Shown here: positions 1 to 8,920 of the stretch, piece after piece
Layout: each line of letters opens with the position of its first letter
Position numbering within the stretch: the first letter of the stretch is position 1
Assembly (NCBI GenBank): GCA_963839615.1
Contig: CAWIVY010000001.1
Span: 62,001 to 126,000 of the forward strand
Reading direction: 5' to 3'
DNA: 64,000 bases
Source: DASQMT01 sp963839615
GTDB taxonomy: Bacteria > Actinomycetota > Thermoleophilia > Solirubrobacterales > Solirubrobacteraceae
Notes under the pieces: model-generated
What the model was told of the DNA's origin: nothing
Databases searched by the model: none
The model's input: the letters and a program-made list of their open reading frames with translations, nothing else
Position numbers and translations under genes: made by a program

Positions 1-1
1 C

Positions 2-412
2 TACCGGATCTACGACGCGGCCGGCGACGAGGGCGTGCCGGTCACGCGCATCCTGCCGCGCTCGCTGACGATCCCGCCCGGGATCCCCGAGTTCCTCTCG
101 CGCGAACGCTTCATCGACGCCGCGCCGTGCCTGCTGGAGGGTCGCGCCTGGTCCGGCTGGGCCCCTGTCGTGCGCGTCGAGGTGAGCGTCGACGGCGGCG
201 CCACGTGGGCGGACGCCGAGCTCGGCGAGCAGGCCGGCGAGCGCGCGTGGCGCGGCTGGTCCTACGCCTGGGAGGCCCCGGCCCCCGGGCGCCATGTGAT
301 CTGCTCGCGCGCGACCGATGCCGCCGGCAACGTCCAGCCGGTCGAGCCGCCCTGGAACGTCATGGGATTCGTCAACAACGAGGTCGAGCGGCTGCGCGTG
401 ACGGTGCGTTAG
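2..412 (+). CDS. Molybdopterin-dependent (sulfite-oxidase-type) oxidoreductase, C-terminal part
   Basis: The reading frame is open from the window edge, so only the last 136 residues are visible. The segment VRVEVSVDGGATWADAEL, followed by W-rich strands, a GRHVICSRATDAAGN segment and WNVMGF, matches the Mo-co oxidoreductase dimerisation domain (immunoglobulin-like) that ends sulfite oxidase family enzymes. In that family the missing upstream part carries the molybdopterin domain with its cysteine ligand, so substrate cannot be judged. The stop codon overlaps the stop of the convergent secreted NHL gene (shared TTAG). The family assignment is fairly secure; sulfite versus another substrate is open. 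Confidence 0.8.
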   Translation, partial: YRIYDAAGDEGVPVTRILPRSLTIPPGIPEFLSRERFIDAAPCLLEGRAWSGWAPVVRVEVSVDGGATWADAELGEQAGERAWRGWSYAWEAPAPGRHVICSRATDAAGNVQPVEPPWNVMGFVNNEVERLRVTVR

Positions 413-1779
413 CGCTTGAGCCTGAGCCTGGCGGTGTCCTTCGCCGCGGCCCCGGACACGCCCGTGACGGTGAGGGCAAGCTTGTAGCGACCCGGCTTGA
501 GCTTCTTCAGGCGGATCGCGATCGCGTTCTCCCCCGCATCCACCGGTCCCCTCGCGCGCTTGACGCGCTTGGCCCGGCGCAGGATGTCGAGCCGGTACTT
601 CCCGGCTTCGCTCGCCTGGAACTTGAGCCGCAGCTTCTTGCCCTTGTGCAGCTTGTAGGCGGCCTTGCCGAGCGATGCGGTCAGGACGCTCGCGACCGGC
701 TCCGGCCCAGGGAGCGGCAGCGCGGGCTGCGGGGGCACCGGGTTCGGGTTCTGCGGCGTGGCGGGCGGCGGGGCGTAGTTCGTGTCGAGCCGCAGGATCT
801 GCCGGCCGCCGACCCCGAAGATCACGTCGCCGTCGGACGTGATGTCGAGCCCGCGTACCGGGGAGCCGGGGGAGTCGGAGATGCCGGTGCCGCTGGCGTA
901 GATCGTCGAGATGATCCCGTCGGGCCCCACGCGGCGCAGCCGGAACGCCTCGGCGATGACGTAGCCGCCGTCCGGCGTGACCTCGACGTCGCTCGGATCG
1001 TTCAGCCACGCGTCGATGGCAGGCCCGCCGTCACCCGGCGCGGGCTGCGTGAACGAGACGCTCGCGGCGCAGAAGCCCTGAGCGTTGGCGATCACGTGGA
1101 TCGCGCTGTTGGGTGTGTCCTTGCGGATGCGGCAGTCGTCGTCGCCGTCGGTCCCCTGACTCGCGATCAGCTGGCCCGCGCCCGGCCAGGCGTCGATGCC
1201 GGTCGGCTCGTCGATGCCGTCCGCGGCGGTGCCGACGTCCCAGTGGTGAGTGAAGTCGTTGAAGCGGACGAGCAGCACGCGGTCGCCGCCGGGATCGGCG
1301 ACGAAGTAGGCCGTGTTGTCGCTGGTCCGTTCGATGTCCGAGGCGTCGATGTCCGCGACCATCTGACTCTCTTCCAGCGTCACGAAGCCGAGCGTGCTGA
1401 TCGGGTTGAACCGGGACACCTCGTCCTCGGCGGGGTCGGTGGCCGCGAAGCCCTCGCCGAACCCGACGACGCCCGTCGGCCCCGTGATGTCCGCGTCGCG
1501 CACGGTCGAGATCGTGCCGCCGGGGGAGACCTTCCGGATCCGGCCGTCGTCGCGGTCGGCGATCCAGAGCGAGCCGTCGGGGCCCAGGTCGAGGCCTGCG
1601 ACGAAGCCGAAGCGCGCCTCGGTCGCCGGCCCGTTGTCGCCGTAGCCGCCCTCGCCCTCCTGGCCGTCGCCCGCCACCAGCGTCGCATCGCAACCGGGAA
1701 ACGTGATCGTGCACTGCGCGGACGCGGCCGGAGCCACGGTGAGGAAGGCGAGAACTGCAACGACCAGGAACCTGAGCAT
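409..1779 (-). CDS. Secreted NHL-repeat beta-propeller protein
   Basis: Predicted exported protein of 456 residues with a Sec signal peptide (about residues 1-21, ending ASA). Blade-like repeats follow, of the type GLDLGPDGSLWIADRDDGRI and VEVTPDGGYVIAEAFRLRRV, typical of NHL/SMP-30-like propellers. A Pro-rich linker (about 345-360) leads to a basic C-terminal beta-sandwich (about 370-456). No catalytic residues are evident, so binding or scaffolding outside the cell is the likely role. The hexamer TAGGCT lies 6 bases before the ATG, which suggests a leaderless promoter. The ligand is unknown. Confidence 0.75.
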   Translation of the reverse strand: MLRFLVVAVLAFLTVAPAASAQCTITFPGCDATLVAGDGQEGEGGYGDNGPATEARFGFVAGLDLGPDGSLWIADRDDGRIRKVSPGGTISTVRDADITGPTGVVGFGEGFAATDPAEDEVSRFNPISTLGFVTLEESQMVADIDASDIERTSDNTAYFVADPGGDRVLLVRFNDFTHHWDVGTAADGIDEPTGIDAWPGAGQLIASQGTDGDDDCRIRKDTPNSAIHVIANAQGFCAASVSFTQPAPGDGGPAIDAWLNDPSDVEVTPDGGYVIAEAFRLRRVGPDGIISTIYASGTGISDSPGSPVRGLDITSDGDVIFGVGGRQILRLDTNYAPPPATPQNPNPVPPQPALPLPGPEPVASVLTASLGKAAYKLHKGKKLRLKFQASEAGKYRLDILRRAKRVKRARGPVDAGENAIAIRLKKLKPGRYKLALTVTGVSGAAAKDTARLRLKR

Positions 1780-1819
1780 TGCGCGAGCCTAGTCGGGCGC
1801 GAGCGGCCCGTGTGTGAAG

Positions 1820-3778
1820 TTATCCGCGCTCGAGCACGTGGATCTCCGCCCCGGGCAGCAGCTCCGGGTCGAAGACGGCGCGCCAGTCGCCCGGCGGCAG
1901 CGAGGGCAGCTCGAAGCCGCCCGCGCGCAGCGGCAGCGCGACCGCGACCTCGTCGCCGCGCAGGAACGCCACCGCGTCCGCGCCCGCGTCGAGCGGCGTG
2001 TAAGCGCCGGCGAACGCGCCGGGCCGCCGCGCGCGCAGCGCGAGCAGCGCGCGGATGAGCCACAGCTTGCGCGCGTCGGGCCCGTCCGGCGCGGCTCCGT
2101 CGCGCAGCGCGGCGAGCAGCTCGCGCCGGCGCGCCCAGTCGACCGGGCGGCGGTTGTCGGGGTCGACGAGCGAGAGCGCCACGAGCTCGTCGCCCTGGTA
2201 GATGTCGGGGATGCCGGGGACGGTCAGCTTGAGCGCGGTCTGGCGCAGCGCGTGCAGCTCGCCCGCCGCGGCGACGCGCGCCGCGAACGGCTCGAAGTCG
2301 GCGCGGAACTCAGCGTGGTCGTAGAGCGCGCGGCAGTAGGCGAGCACCCGCTCCTCCCAGCCGGCATCCGGACCGACCCAGCTCGTGTTGCGCTTGGCCT
2401 CGCGCAACGCCTTGCACATGTACGCGAAGAGCCGCTCGGGCTCGATCGGCCACGCGCCGGCGAGCGTCTGGAAGATCGTGTACTCCTCGACGGCGTCGGG
2501 CGCCCCGGCGAAGCGCAACGGCGCGCACAGCTCGCGCCAGCGCCGCACGGCCGCGGCCCATTCCTCGGCCATGCCGGCGAGCGCGCCGATCCGCGCGCGC
2601 ACGTCGCCCGAGCGCTTGGTGTCGTGCGTCTGGCTCGACAGCAGGTGACGCGGAAAGCGCGCCGCGCGCTCCGCATTACCGGCGTGGAAGTCCTCGACGC
2701 CGATCGAGAAGCGGCTCGGATCGCCGCCGACGTCGCAGAGCGCGAGCAGTCGCGCGTAGCGGTAGAACGCGGTGTCCTCGACCCCCTTCGCCATGATCGG
2801 CGGCGTCAGCTGCTGGAAGCGCTGCAGGAACGGCGGCGGCGCCTGCGCGAGCCACTCCGTCAGGCCCGCCTCGGCGAGCACGTGCAGGTCCTCGCGCGCG
2901 GGCAGGCCGCGGATGTAGGTGCGATAGACCGGCAGCGCGGCGAGCGCGTCCTCCAGGCCCTCGACGCCGGGCCAGAGCCGCCGCAGCCACTCGACGTCGG
3001 GGGCGAAGGTCGTGCGCGCCTGCTCGAGCTTGGCCTCGGCCGCCCACTCGCCGAACGGGCGCGCGTCACCGCACAGCTCCGTCCAGAGTCGCGTGAGCGC
3101 GGCCTCGCCGGCGGGGTCGACGAACAGCGCGCAGACGTCGTTGAGGAACTCGTAGCCGACCGTGCCCTCGACCGGCCAGTCGCGCAGCTGCTCGCCGGGA
3201 TCGAGGATCTTCTCCACCCAGACGTGCTCGACGCCGCCGTCGCGCAGGCGCTCGAGATACCCGGCCGGGTCGGCGAGCCCGTCGGGGTGGTCGACGCGCA
3301 GCCCGTCGACGAGCCCTTCGCCGACGAGCCGGAGCGCCAGCCGGTGCGTCTCGGCGAACACCTCCGGGTCCTCCTGGCGCACGCCGGCGAGGTGGTCGAT
3401 GTCGAAGAAGCGCCGGTGCCGTCCGGTCTCGGCATCGAGGTCGAAGAATTTCGTCCGCCGCTGTTCGTCGGCCCAGTACGGGTTGGCGCCGTCGGTGGCC
3501 ATGTGGTTCGGGACGATGTCGAGCACGATCCCCAGCCCGGCCGCGCGCGCGGCCGCCGCGAGCGCGCGGAAGCCCTCCTCGCCGCCGAGCGCGTTCGAGA
3601 TGCGCGTCGGGTCGGTCACGTCGTAGCCGTGCGTCGAGCCTGCGCGGGCGGCGAACGCCGGCGAGAGGTAGAGGTGCGAGATGCCGAGCTCGCTCAGGTA
3701 CGGGACGAGCTCGGAGGCGGCCGCGAAGTCCAGCTCCCCGCCGAGCTGGAGCCGGTAGGTCGCGCGGAAGCCGGCCAC
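1820..3778 (-). CDS. treY: Malto-oligosyltrehalose synthase TreY
   Basis: GH13 enzyme that isomerises the reducing-end alpha-1,4 bond of maltodextrin to the alpha,alpha-1,1 bond of trehalose. The N-terminus ATYRLQL and the early YLSELGISHLYLSPAF segment are TreY hallmarks. VDGLRVDHPDGLADP carries the nucleophile Asp and VWVEKIL the acid/base Glu; KGVEDTAFYRY is another TreY signature. At 652 residues it is shorter than many actinobacterial homologues (about 700-770), but no catalytic block is missing. The start is GTG, one base after the glgX stop, so it is the last gene of treZ-glgX-treY and is probably translationally coupled. Confidence 0.95.
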   Translation of the reverse strand: MAGFRATYRLQLGGELDFAAASELVPYLSELGISHLYLSPAFAARAGSTHGYDVTDPTRISNALGGEEGFRALAAAARAAGLGIVLDIVPNHMATDGANPYWADEQRRTKFFDLDAETGRHRRFFDIDHLAGVRQEDPEVFAETHRLALRLVGEGLVDGLRVDHPDGLADPAGYLERLRDGGVEHVWVEKILDPGEQLRDWPVEGTVGYEFLNDVCALFVDPAGEAALTRLWTELCGDARPFGEWAAEAKLEQARTTFAPDVEWLRRLWPGVEGLEDALAALPVYRTYIRGLPAREDLHVLAEAGLTEWLAQAPPPFLQRFQQLTPPIMAKGVEDTAFYRYARLLALCDVGGDPSRFSIGVEDFHAGNAERAARFPRHLLSSQTHDTKRSGDVRARIGALAGMAEEWAAAVRRWRELCAPLRFAGAPDAVEEYTIFQTLAGAWPIEPERLFAYMCKALREAKRNTSWVGPDAGWEERVLAYCRALYDHAEFRADFEPFAARVAAAGELHALRQTALKLTVPGIPDIYQGDELVALSLVDPDNRRPVDWARRRELLAALRDGAAPDGPDARKLWLIRALLALRARRPGAFAGAYTPLDAGADAVAFLRGDEVAVALPLRAGGFELPSLPPGDWRAVFDPELLPGAEIHVLERG

Positions 3779-3779
3779 C

Positions 3780-5900
3780 TCAGTCGACCCGCCGCAGCAG
3801 CGCCAGCGAGCGCGCCGCGATCACCAGCTCGCCGCGCGCGTCGACGATCCGCGAGCCGGCGGCCGCGCCGGGATCGAACGTGTCGAAGACCAGCGACCAC
3901 TGCCTGCCGAAGCGCCGGCTGGGCAGGTTGAACGCGGTGTCATCCGGCGAAGCGTTGAAGAGCAGCAGGAACGAGTCGTCCTCGACGTGCTCGCCGCCGG
4001 GACCGGGCTCGGTGATCCCCTCGCCGTTGAGGAACAACCCGATGTGCTGCGCGCGCGCGTTCCAATCGGCCTGCGTCATCCGCCGGCCGTCGGGGCGGAA
4101 CCACCAGGCGTCGGGCAGGCCCGAGCCGGAGCGGTCCTCGCCGGTCAGGAAATCGCGCCGGTGGAACACCGGGTGCGCGCGGCGCAGCGCGATCAGCCGC
4201 TGCGCGAACTCGTGCTGGCGCAGCGCGCGCTCGTCGAGCTCCCAGTCGAACCACGAGATCTCGTTGTCCTGGCACCAGCCGTTGTTGTTGCCACCCTGGG
4301 TGCGCGCGATCTCGTCGCCGCCGAGCAGCATCGGAGCGCCCTGGGAGAGCAGCAGCGTCGCGAGGAAGTTGCGCTGCTGGCGCTCGCGCAGCGCGTTGAT
4401 CTCCGGATCGTCGGTGTCGCCCTCGACGCCGCAGTTCCACGACCGGTTGTCGTCGGTGCCGTCGCGGTTGCCCTCCTGGTTGGCCTCGTTGTGCTTCTCG
4501 TTGTAGGAGACGAGATCGCGCAGCGTGAAGCCGTCATGGGCGGTGATGAAGTTGACCGACGCGAACGGCGCGCGGCCGTCGCCCTGGTAGAGGTCGCTGG
4601 ATCCGGTCAGCCGGCGCGCGAACTCGCTGCCGTTGGCCTCGCCGCGCCAGAAGTCGCGCATCACGTCGCGGTAGATGCCGTTCCACTCCGACCACAGCAC
4701 GGGGAAGTTGCCGACCTGGTAGCCACCCGGCCCGACGTCCCAGGGCTCGGCGATCAGCTTGACCTGGGAGAGGATCGGGTCCTGGTGGATCACGTCGAAG
4801 AAGGCCGACAGCCGGTCGACGTCGTAGAGCTCGCGCGCCAGCGCCGAGGCGAGGTCGAAGCGGAAGCCGTCGACGTGGCACTCGGTCACCCAGTAGCGCA
4901 GCGAGTCCATGATCAGCCGCAGGACGCTCGGGTGCACGACGTTGAGCGAGTTGCCGGTGCCCGTGAAGTCCATGTAGAGGCGCGCGTCCTCGGGCATGAG
5001 GCGGTAGTAGGACTTGTTGTCCACGCCCTTGAAGCACAGCATCGGGCCGAGGTGGTTGCCCTCCGCGGTGTGGTTGTAGACGACGTCGAGGATCACCTCG
5101 ATGCCGGCGCGGTGGAGCGACTTGACCATGCCCTTGAACTCGCGCACCTCCTGGCCGCGGTCGCCCGTCGCGGCGTACGCGGAGTGGGGAGCGAAGTAGC
5201 CGATCGACGAGTAGCCCCAGTAGTTCGTGAGCCCCTTGTGGTGCAGGAAGTCCTCGTCGGCGATGTGGTGCACCGGCAGCAGCTCGACGGCGGTGATGCC
5301 GAGCGACTTGAGGTAGGCGACGGAGTCGTCGGCCGCGAGGCCCGCGTAGGTTCCGCGCAGGTCCTCGCGCACGCCCGCGCGCTGCTTCGTGAAGCCCTTG
5401 ACGTGGGCCTCGTAGATCACGGTCTGGTTCCACGGCGTGCGCAGCGGCCGGTCGCCCTCCCAGTCGAAGCGCGGATCGATCACGACGCACTTCGGCATCG
5501 CCTCGGCGTCGTCCTCGTCGTCGGCCTCGAGGTCGGCGTCCTCGTCGCCGGACGGCACGTAGGGCAGCACGTTGCCGGCGTCGAAGCGGATCGGGCCTTC
5601 GATCGACTTGGCGTAGGGGTCGAGCAGCAGCTTGCAGGGGTTGAACCGGTGCCCCTCCGCCGGCGCGTATGGCCCGTGGACGCGGTAGCCGTAGCGCTGG
5701 CCCGGGCCGACGAACGGCAGGTAGCCGTGCCAGTTGAACGCGGTCCGCTCCTGGAGCTCGATCTGCTCCTCGGCGCCGTCCGCGTCGAACAGGCAGAGCT
5801 GGACGCGCGTGGCGTTCTCGGAGAACAGCGCGAAGTTCGTGCCGCCGCCGTCCCAGGTGGCGCCGAGCGGGAACGGCCGGCCGGGCCAGATCTCCCTCAC
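3780..5900 (-). CDS. glgX: Glycogen debranching enzyme GlgX/TreX
   Basis: GH13 isoamylase-type debranching enzyme of 706 residues that hydrolyses alpha-1,6 branches and supplies linear maltodextrin to TreY. The N-terminal CBM48-like domain (PFPLGATWDGGGTNFALFSE) precedes the barrel. VDGFRFDLASAL holds the nucleophile Asp, LIAEPWDVGPGGY the acid/base Glu, and ITAHDGFTLRDLVSY the transition-state Asp. GNNNGWCQDNEISWFDW is typical of GlgX. The GTG start overlaps the treZ stop (GTGA), indicating an operon with treZ upstream and treY downstream. An acidic Asp/Glu-rich insert near residues 115-130 is a local peculiarity. Confidence 0.95.
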   Translation of the reverse strand: MREIWPGRPFPLGATWDGGGTNFALFSENATRVQLCLFDADGAEEQIELQERTAFNWHGYLPFVGPGQRYGYRVHGPYAPAEGHRFNPCKLLLDPYAKSIEGPIRFDAGNVLPYVPSGDEDADLEADDEDDAEAMPKCVVIDPRFDWEGDRPLRTPWNQTVIYEAHVKGFTKQRAGVREDLRGTYAGLAADDSVAYLKSLGITAVELLPVHHIADEDFLHHKGLTNYWGYSSIGYFAPHSAYAATGDRGQEVREFKGMVKSLHRAGIEVILDVVYNHTAEGNHLGPMLCFKGVDNKSYYRLMPEDARLYMDFTGTGNSLNVVHPSVLRLIMDSLRYWVTECHVDGFRFDLASALARELYDVDRLSAFFDVIHQDPILSQVKLIAEPWDVGPGGYQVGNFPVLWSEWNGIYRDVMRDFWRGEANGSEFARRLTGSSDLYQGDGRAPFASVNFITAHDGFTLRDLVSYNEKHNEANQEGNRDGTDDNRSWNCGVEGDTDDPEINALRERQQRNFLATLLLSQGAPMLLGGDEIARTQGGNNNGWCQDNEISWFDWELDERALRQHEFAQRLIALRRAHPVFHRRDFLTGEDRSGSGLPDAWWFRPDGRRMTQADWNARAQHIGLFLNGEGITEPGPGGEHVEDDSFLLLFNASPDDTAFNLPSRRFGRQWSLVFDTFDPGAAAGSRIVDARGELVIAARSLALLRRVD

Positions 5901-7606
5901 CGGATCACCGCCCCGGCAAGCGGCGCGAGCGCGCCGTCGCGGACCTCCCCGGCCGTCAGCACCGGCTCACCGTCCAGCGGCCACGGCTCGTCCGAGAAGT
6001 TGGCGAGCATCCGCAAGGGGCCTCGGCGCACCGTGAGCCGGCGTCCGTCCGCCTCCGCCTGCGCCTCCTCGCCGGCCAGCTCGGCCCGCAGCGCCAGCGC
6101 GGCCGCGTAGAGCTCGCGCAGGCCGTCGGGCTCGCCCTCGCGCGTCAGCTTCGAGCGCTCGAACGTCTGCGGGTCCTGAGGATCGGGCACCTCGCGCTCG
6201 AACGACGCGAACGCGGCGAACTCGTGCCGCCTGCCCTCGCGCGTCGCCGTGGCGATCTCCGCGTCGATGTGGTCGCTGAAGAACTGGAACGGCGCGCGCT
6301 CGCCGTATTCCTCGCCCTGGAAGAGCATCGGCGTGAACGGTGCCAGACACGTCAGCAGCGCGGCGAGCGGCCGCGTCGCGGCCGCGGGACGGTCGCCGAA
6401 GGCGCGGTTGCCGACCTGGTCGTGGTTGGAGGAGAAGACGACGAAGCGCTCGGGCGCGATGTCGTCCGCCGGCGCGCCGAAGCGGCGGGAGCGGAAGCTC
6501 GAGTACGTGCCGTCGTGCACGTGCGGGCGGCCGAACGCCTTGACCAGCGTGCCGATGTCGGCGAACTCCGCGTACCAGCCGTCGGTCTCGCCCGTCAGCG
6601 CGACGTGGAGCGCGTGATGGAAGTCGTCGGCCCAGGCCGCGTCGCAGCCCCACCCGTCGGGCCGCATCACCTTCGGGTCGTTCATGCCGGACTCGGCGAT
6701 CACGAGCGCGTGCGGGTTCACCGCGTGCACGCGCCGGGCGATCGCCGCCACGATGTGCTCGGGGTTGGAGTCGCGCAGCGCATGCACCGCGTCCAGCCGC
6801 AGGCCGTCGACATGGAAGTCGCGGATCCAGCGCTCGGCCGACTGCAGGATCCACTCCCGCACGGGGTCCGACTGGGCGTCGTCGAGGTTGATCGCCTTGC
6901 CCCAGGGAGTCGAGTGCTTCTCGGTCAGATACGGGCCGAAGGCCTCCATCGCCTGCACGCCCGACGCGCCGAGGTGGTTGTGGACGACGTCGAGGATCAC
7001 CGCGAGCCCCTCGGCGTGGGCGGCGTCGACGAGCCGCTGCAGCGCGAGCGGGCCGCCGTAGGCCGAATGGGCGGCCGAGATGTAGACGCCGTCGTAGCCC
7101 CAGCCGTGGCGACCGGGGAACTCGGCGACGGGCATCAGCTCGATCGCGGTGACGCCGAGCTCGCGCAGCCCGCGCAGATGCGGGATCGCCGCCTCGAACG
7201 TGCCCTCGGGGGTGAACGTGCCGATATGCAGCTCGTAGAGCACGAGGTCGCGCAGCGACGGCGCCCGGAAGCCTTCGTCGGTCCAGCCGAACAGCCCGGT
7301 GTCGAGCACGCGCGAGGGTCCGCGCAGGCCCTCGGGCTGCCAGCGCGAGCACGGGTCGGGCAGCCGCTCGCCGTCGACGAGGTAGGCGTAGTCGCTCCCG
7401 GGGGCGGCGGGCAGCTCCGCCGCGAACACGCCGTGCCCGGCGTGCTCGAGCGCGGCTCGGGCGCCCGCGCGATCGAGCGCGAGCTCCGTGGCGCGCGGGG
7501 CCCAGACCGCGAAGCGTGTCTGGCCCGCCGGGGTCGGGAAGGCGCCGAGCGGCGCCTCCCAGGGAAGATCCGAGCCGGGGAGCATCGGCCCGGACAGTAC
7601 CCACAC
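5897..7606 (-). CDS. treZ: Malto-oligosyltrehalose trehalohydrolase TreZ
   Basis: GH13 enzyme that releases trehalose from maltooligosyl-trehalose made by TreY. It has an N-terminal CBM48-like domain (about 15-100), then a barrel with VDGLRLDAVHAL (nucleophile Asp), VIAESGMNDP (acid/base Glu) and VVFSSNHDQVGNRA (third acid). The sequence HVHDGTYSSFRSRRFG matches TreZ loops. The listed GTG start gives 569 residues; an ATG 21 bases further in (7585) leaves the conserved fold intact and is equally plausible. It is the first gene of treZ-glgX-treY and is divergent from a secreted-protein gene. Confidence 0.95.
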   Translation of the reverse strand: MWVLSGPMLPGSDLPWEAPLGAFPTPAGQTRFAVWAPRATELALDRAGARAALEHAGHGVFAAELPAAPGSDYAYLVDGERLPDPCSRWQPEGLRGPSRVLDTGLFGWTDEGFRAPSLRDLVLYELHIGTFTPEGTFEAAIPHLRGLRELGVTAIELMPVAEFPGRHGWGYDGVYISAAHSAYGGPLALQRLVDAAHAEGLAVILDVVHNHLGASGVQAMEAFGPYLTEKHSTPWGKAINLDDAQSDPVREWILQSAERWIRDFHVDGLRLDAVHALRDSNPEHIVAAIARRVHAVNPHALVIAESGMNDPKVMRPDGWGCDAAWADDFHHALHVALTGETDGWYAEFADIGTLVKAFGRPHVHDGTYSSFRSRRFGAPADDIAPERFVVFSSNHDQVGNRAFGDRPAAATRPLAALLTCLAPFTPMLFQGEEYGERAPFQFFSDHIDAEIATATREGRRHEFAAFASFEREVPDPQDPQTFERSKLTREGEPDGLRELYAAALALRAELAGEEAQAEADGRRLTVRRGPLRMLANFSDEPWPLDGEPVLTAGEVRDGALAPLAGAVIR

Positions 7607-7674
7607 GCCGTTTGCCTACACCTCGGGGACGTCCGCCGCAGCTTCGGGGCGCATGCCGTGTTCGAGGACATGCC

Positions 7675-8907
7675 ATGCGCCTCATACTCATCACGCTCCT
7701 CGCACTCTCCCTGCTGCCCGCGACCGCCGCGGCGCAGGAGCCCGCCGTCACCACCGGCCCGGCCGAGCCCGTCGGGCAGACCACCGCGACACTCAACGGC
7801 ACGGTCGATCCGAACGGCACGGCGAGGACCTGGTTCTTCGAGTACGGCACGACGACGGCGTACGGGCTCAAGACGGCCGACGGGTCGACGGGCGCCGGCG
7901 ACGAGCCCGTCCCCGTGCAGTCCGCGGTGCAGAACCTGACCGCGTCGACGACCTACCACTTCCGGCTGGTCGCGGACGGCGTCGCCGGTGCGGACCACAC
8001 GTTCAAGACGACCGCCGCGCCGGCCAACCCGGCGCCGCCGGCGATCTCCGGCCTGCGCGCGAGCGAGGTGACGGCGACGTCCGCGCGCGTGTCGGCCGTG
8101 ATCGACCCGAACCGCGCCGCGACCACGTGGCACGTCGAATGGGGCGCGTCGACGAACCTCGGCAACCGCACGCCCAACCAGACGCTGCCGGCGGGCGATG
8201 CCGGCGTGCCGGTGTCGCTCGTGCTGGAAGGCCTGCCGGCCCGCCGGCGCATCTACTGGCGCGTGGTCGCTTCGAACGCCGCCGGCGTCAGGCGCAGCGC
8301 CCGCACGAGCTTCGTCACGGCGCGGGCACCGAGCAGCGTCACGCTCAGCGTTTTCCCGGCGCTGACGACCTGGAGCCGCACGGTCGCGATCAGCGGCCGC
8401 GTCTTCGGCGTCGGGGTCGGCGGCATCGTCGTCGCGCTCGAGCAGTCCGCCTTTCCGTACGAGGCCGGGTTCCACCAGGTCGCGACAGCGCGGACGAACG
8501 GCACCGGCGAGTTCCGGTTCGCGGCGCTCCCGGTCTTCCTCGCCACCCGCTTCCGCGCCGTCCCCCAGATCGCTCCCGGCGTGGCCAGCCCCGTGCTGGA
8601 GACGCGTGTGCGCTCGCGCGTGTCGATCCGGACGAGGCGCCGGACGCGCCGTTCGGTGCGGCTCCGCGGTCGCGTGAACCCGGGCCTGCCGGCCGGCCGC
8701 GCGACGCTGCAGCGGCACACGCGCTCCGGTCGCTGGCGGCCGGTCGCCCGGCGCGCGCTGCGCGCGCGGGACGACGTGCGCTCGACCTACAGCTTCAAGG
8801 TCCGGCGGGCGAGCCGGGCGCGGCGCTACCGCGTGAGGGTCGCGGCGCACGACGGTGGCGCGCACGCGCGCGGCTACAGCCGCTCGGTGTGGGTCGCCAG
8901 GCGCTAG
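7675..8907 (+). CDS. Secreted fibronectin-type-III-like surface protein
   Basis: Exported protein of 410 residues. The ATG was chosen because it begins a clear signal peptide (MRLILITLLALSLLPATAAA), although the frame is open further upstream. Two FnIII-like domains follow, marked by VGQTTATLNGTVDPNG and TWFFEYGTTTAYG, then SEVTATSARVSAVIDPN and TWHVEWGAS. After a beta-rich middle part the protein ends in an Arg-rich sandwich (VRLRGRVNPGLPAGRATLQR, then RGYSRSVWVARR). The same C-terminal domain ends the next gene. No enzyme motif is visible; an extracellular adhesive or structural role is inferred. Confidence 0.7.
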   Translation: MRLILITLLALSLLPATAAAQEPAVTTGPAEPVGQTTATLNGTVDPNGTARTWFFEYGTTTAYGLKTADGSTGAGDEPVPVQSAVQNLTASTTYHFRLVADGVAGADHTFKTTAAPANPAPPAISGLRASEVTATSARVSAVIDPNRAATTWHVEWGASTNLGNRTPNQTLPAGDAGVPVSLVLEGLPARRRIYWRVVASNAAGVRRSARTSFVTARAPSSVTLSVFPALTTWSRTVAISGRVFGVGVGGIVVALEQSAFPYEAGFHQVATARTNGTGEFRFAALPVFLATRFRAVPQIAPGVASPVLETRVRSRVSIRTRRRTRRSVRLRGRVNPGLPAGRATLQRHTRSGRWRPVARRALRARDDVRSTYSFKVRRASRARRYRVRVAAHDGGAHARGYSRSVWVARR

Positions 8908-8920
8908 TCTGCGCCGCCTG

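Noticed and set aside
127..2058. Very long open frames opposite or inside clear genes (for example 127-2058, 8795-12421, 48381-51746)
   Set aside because: High GC content removes stop codons from other frames. The translations are Arg/Ala-rich without domain motifs, while the overlapping frames hold complete enzyme signatures.
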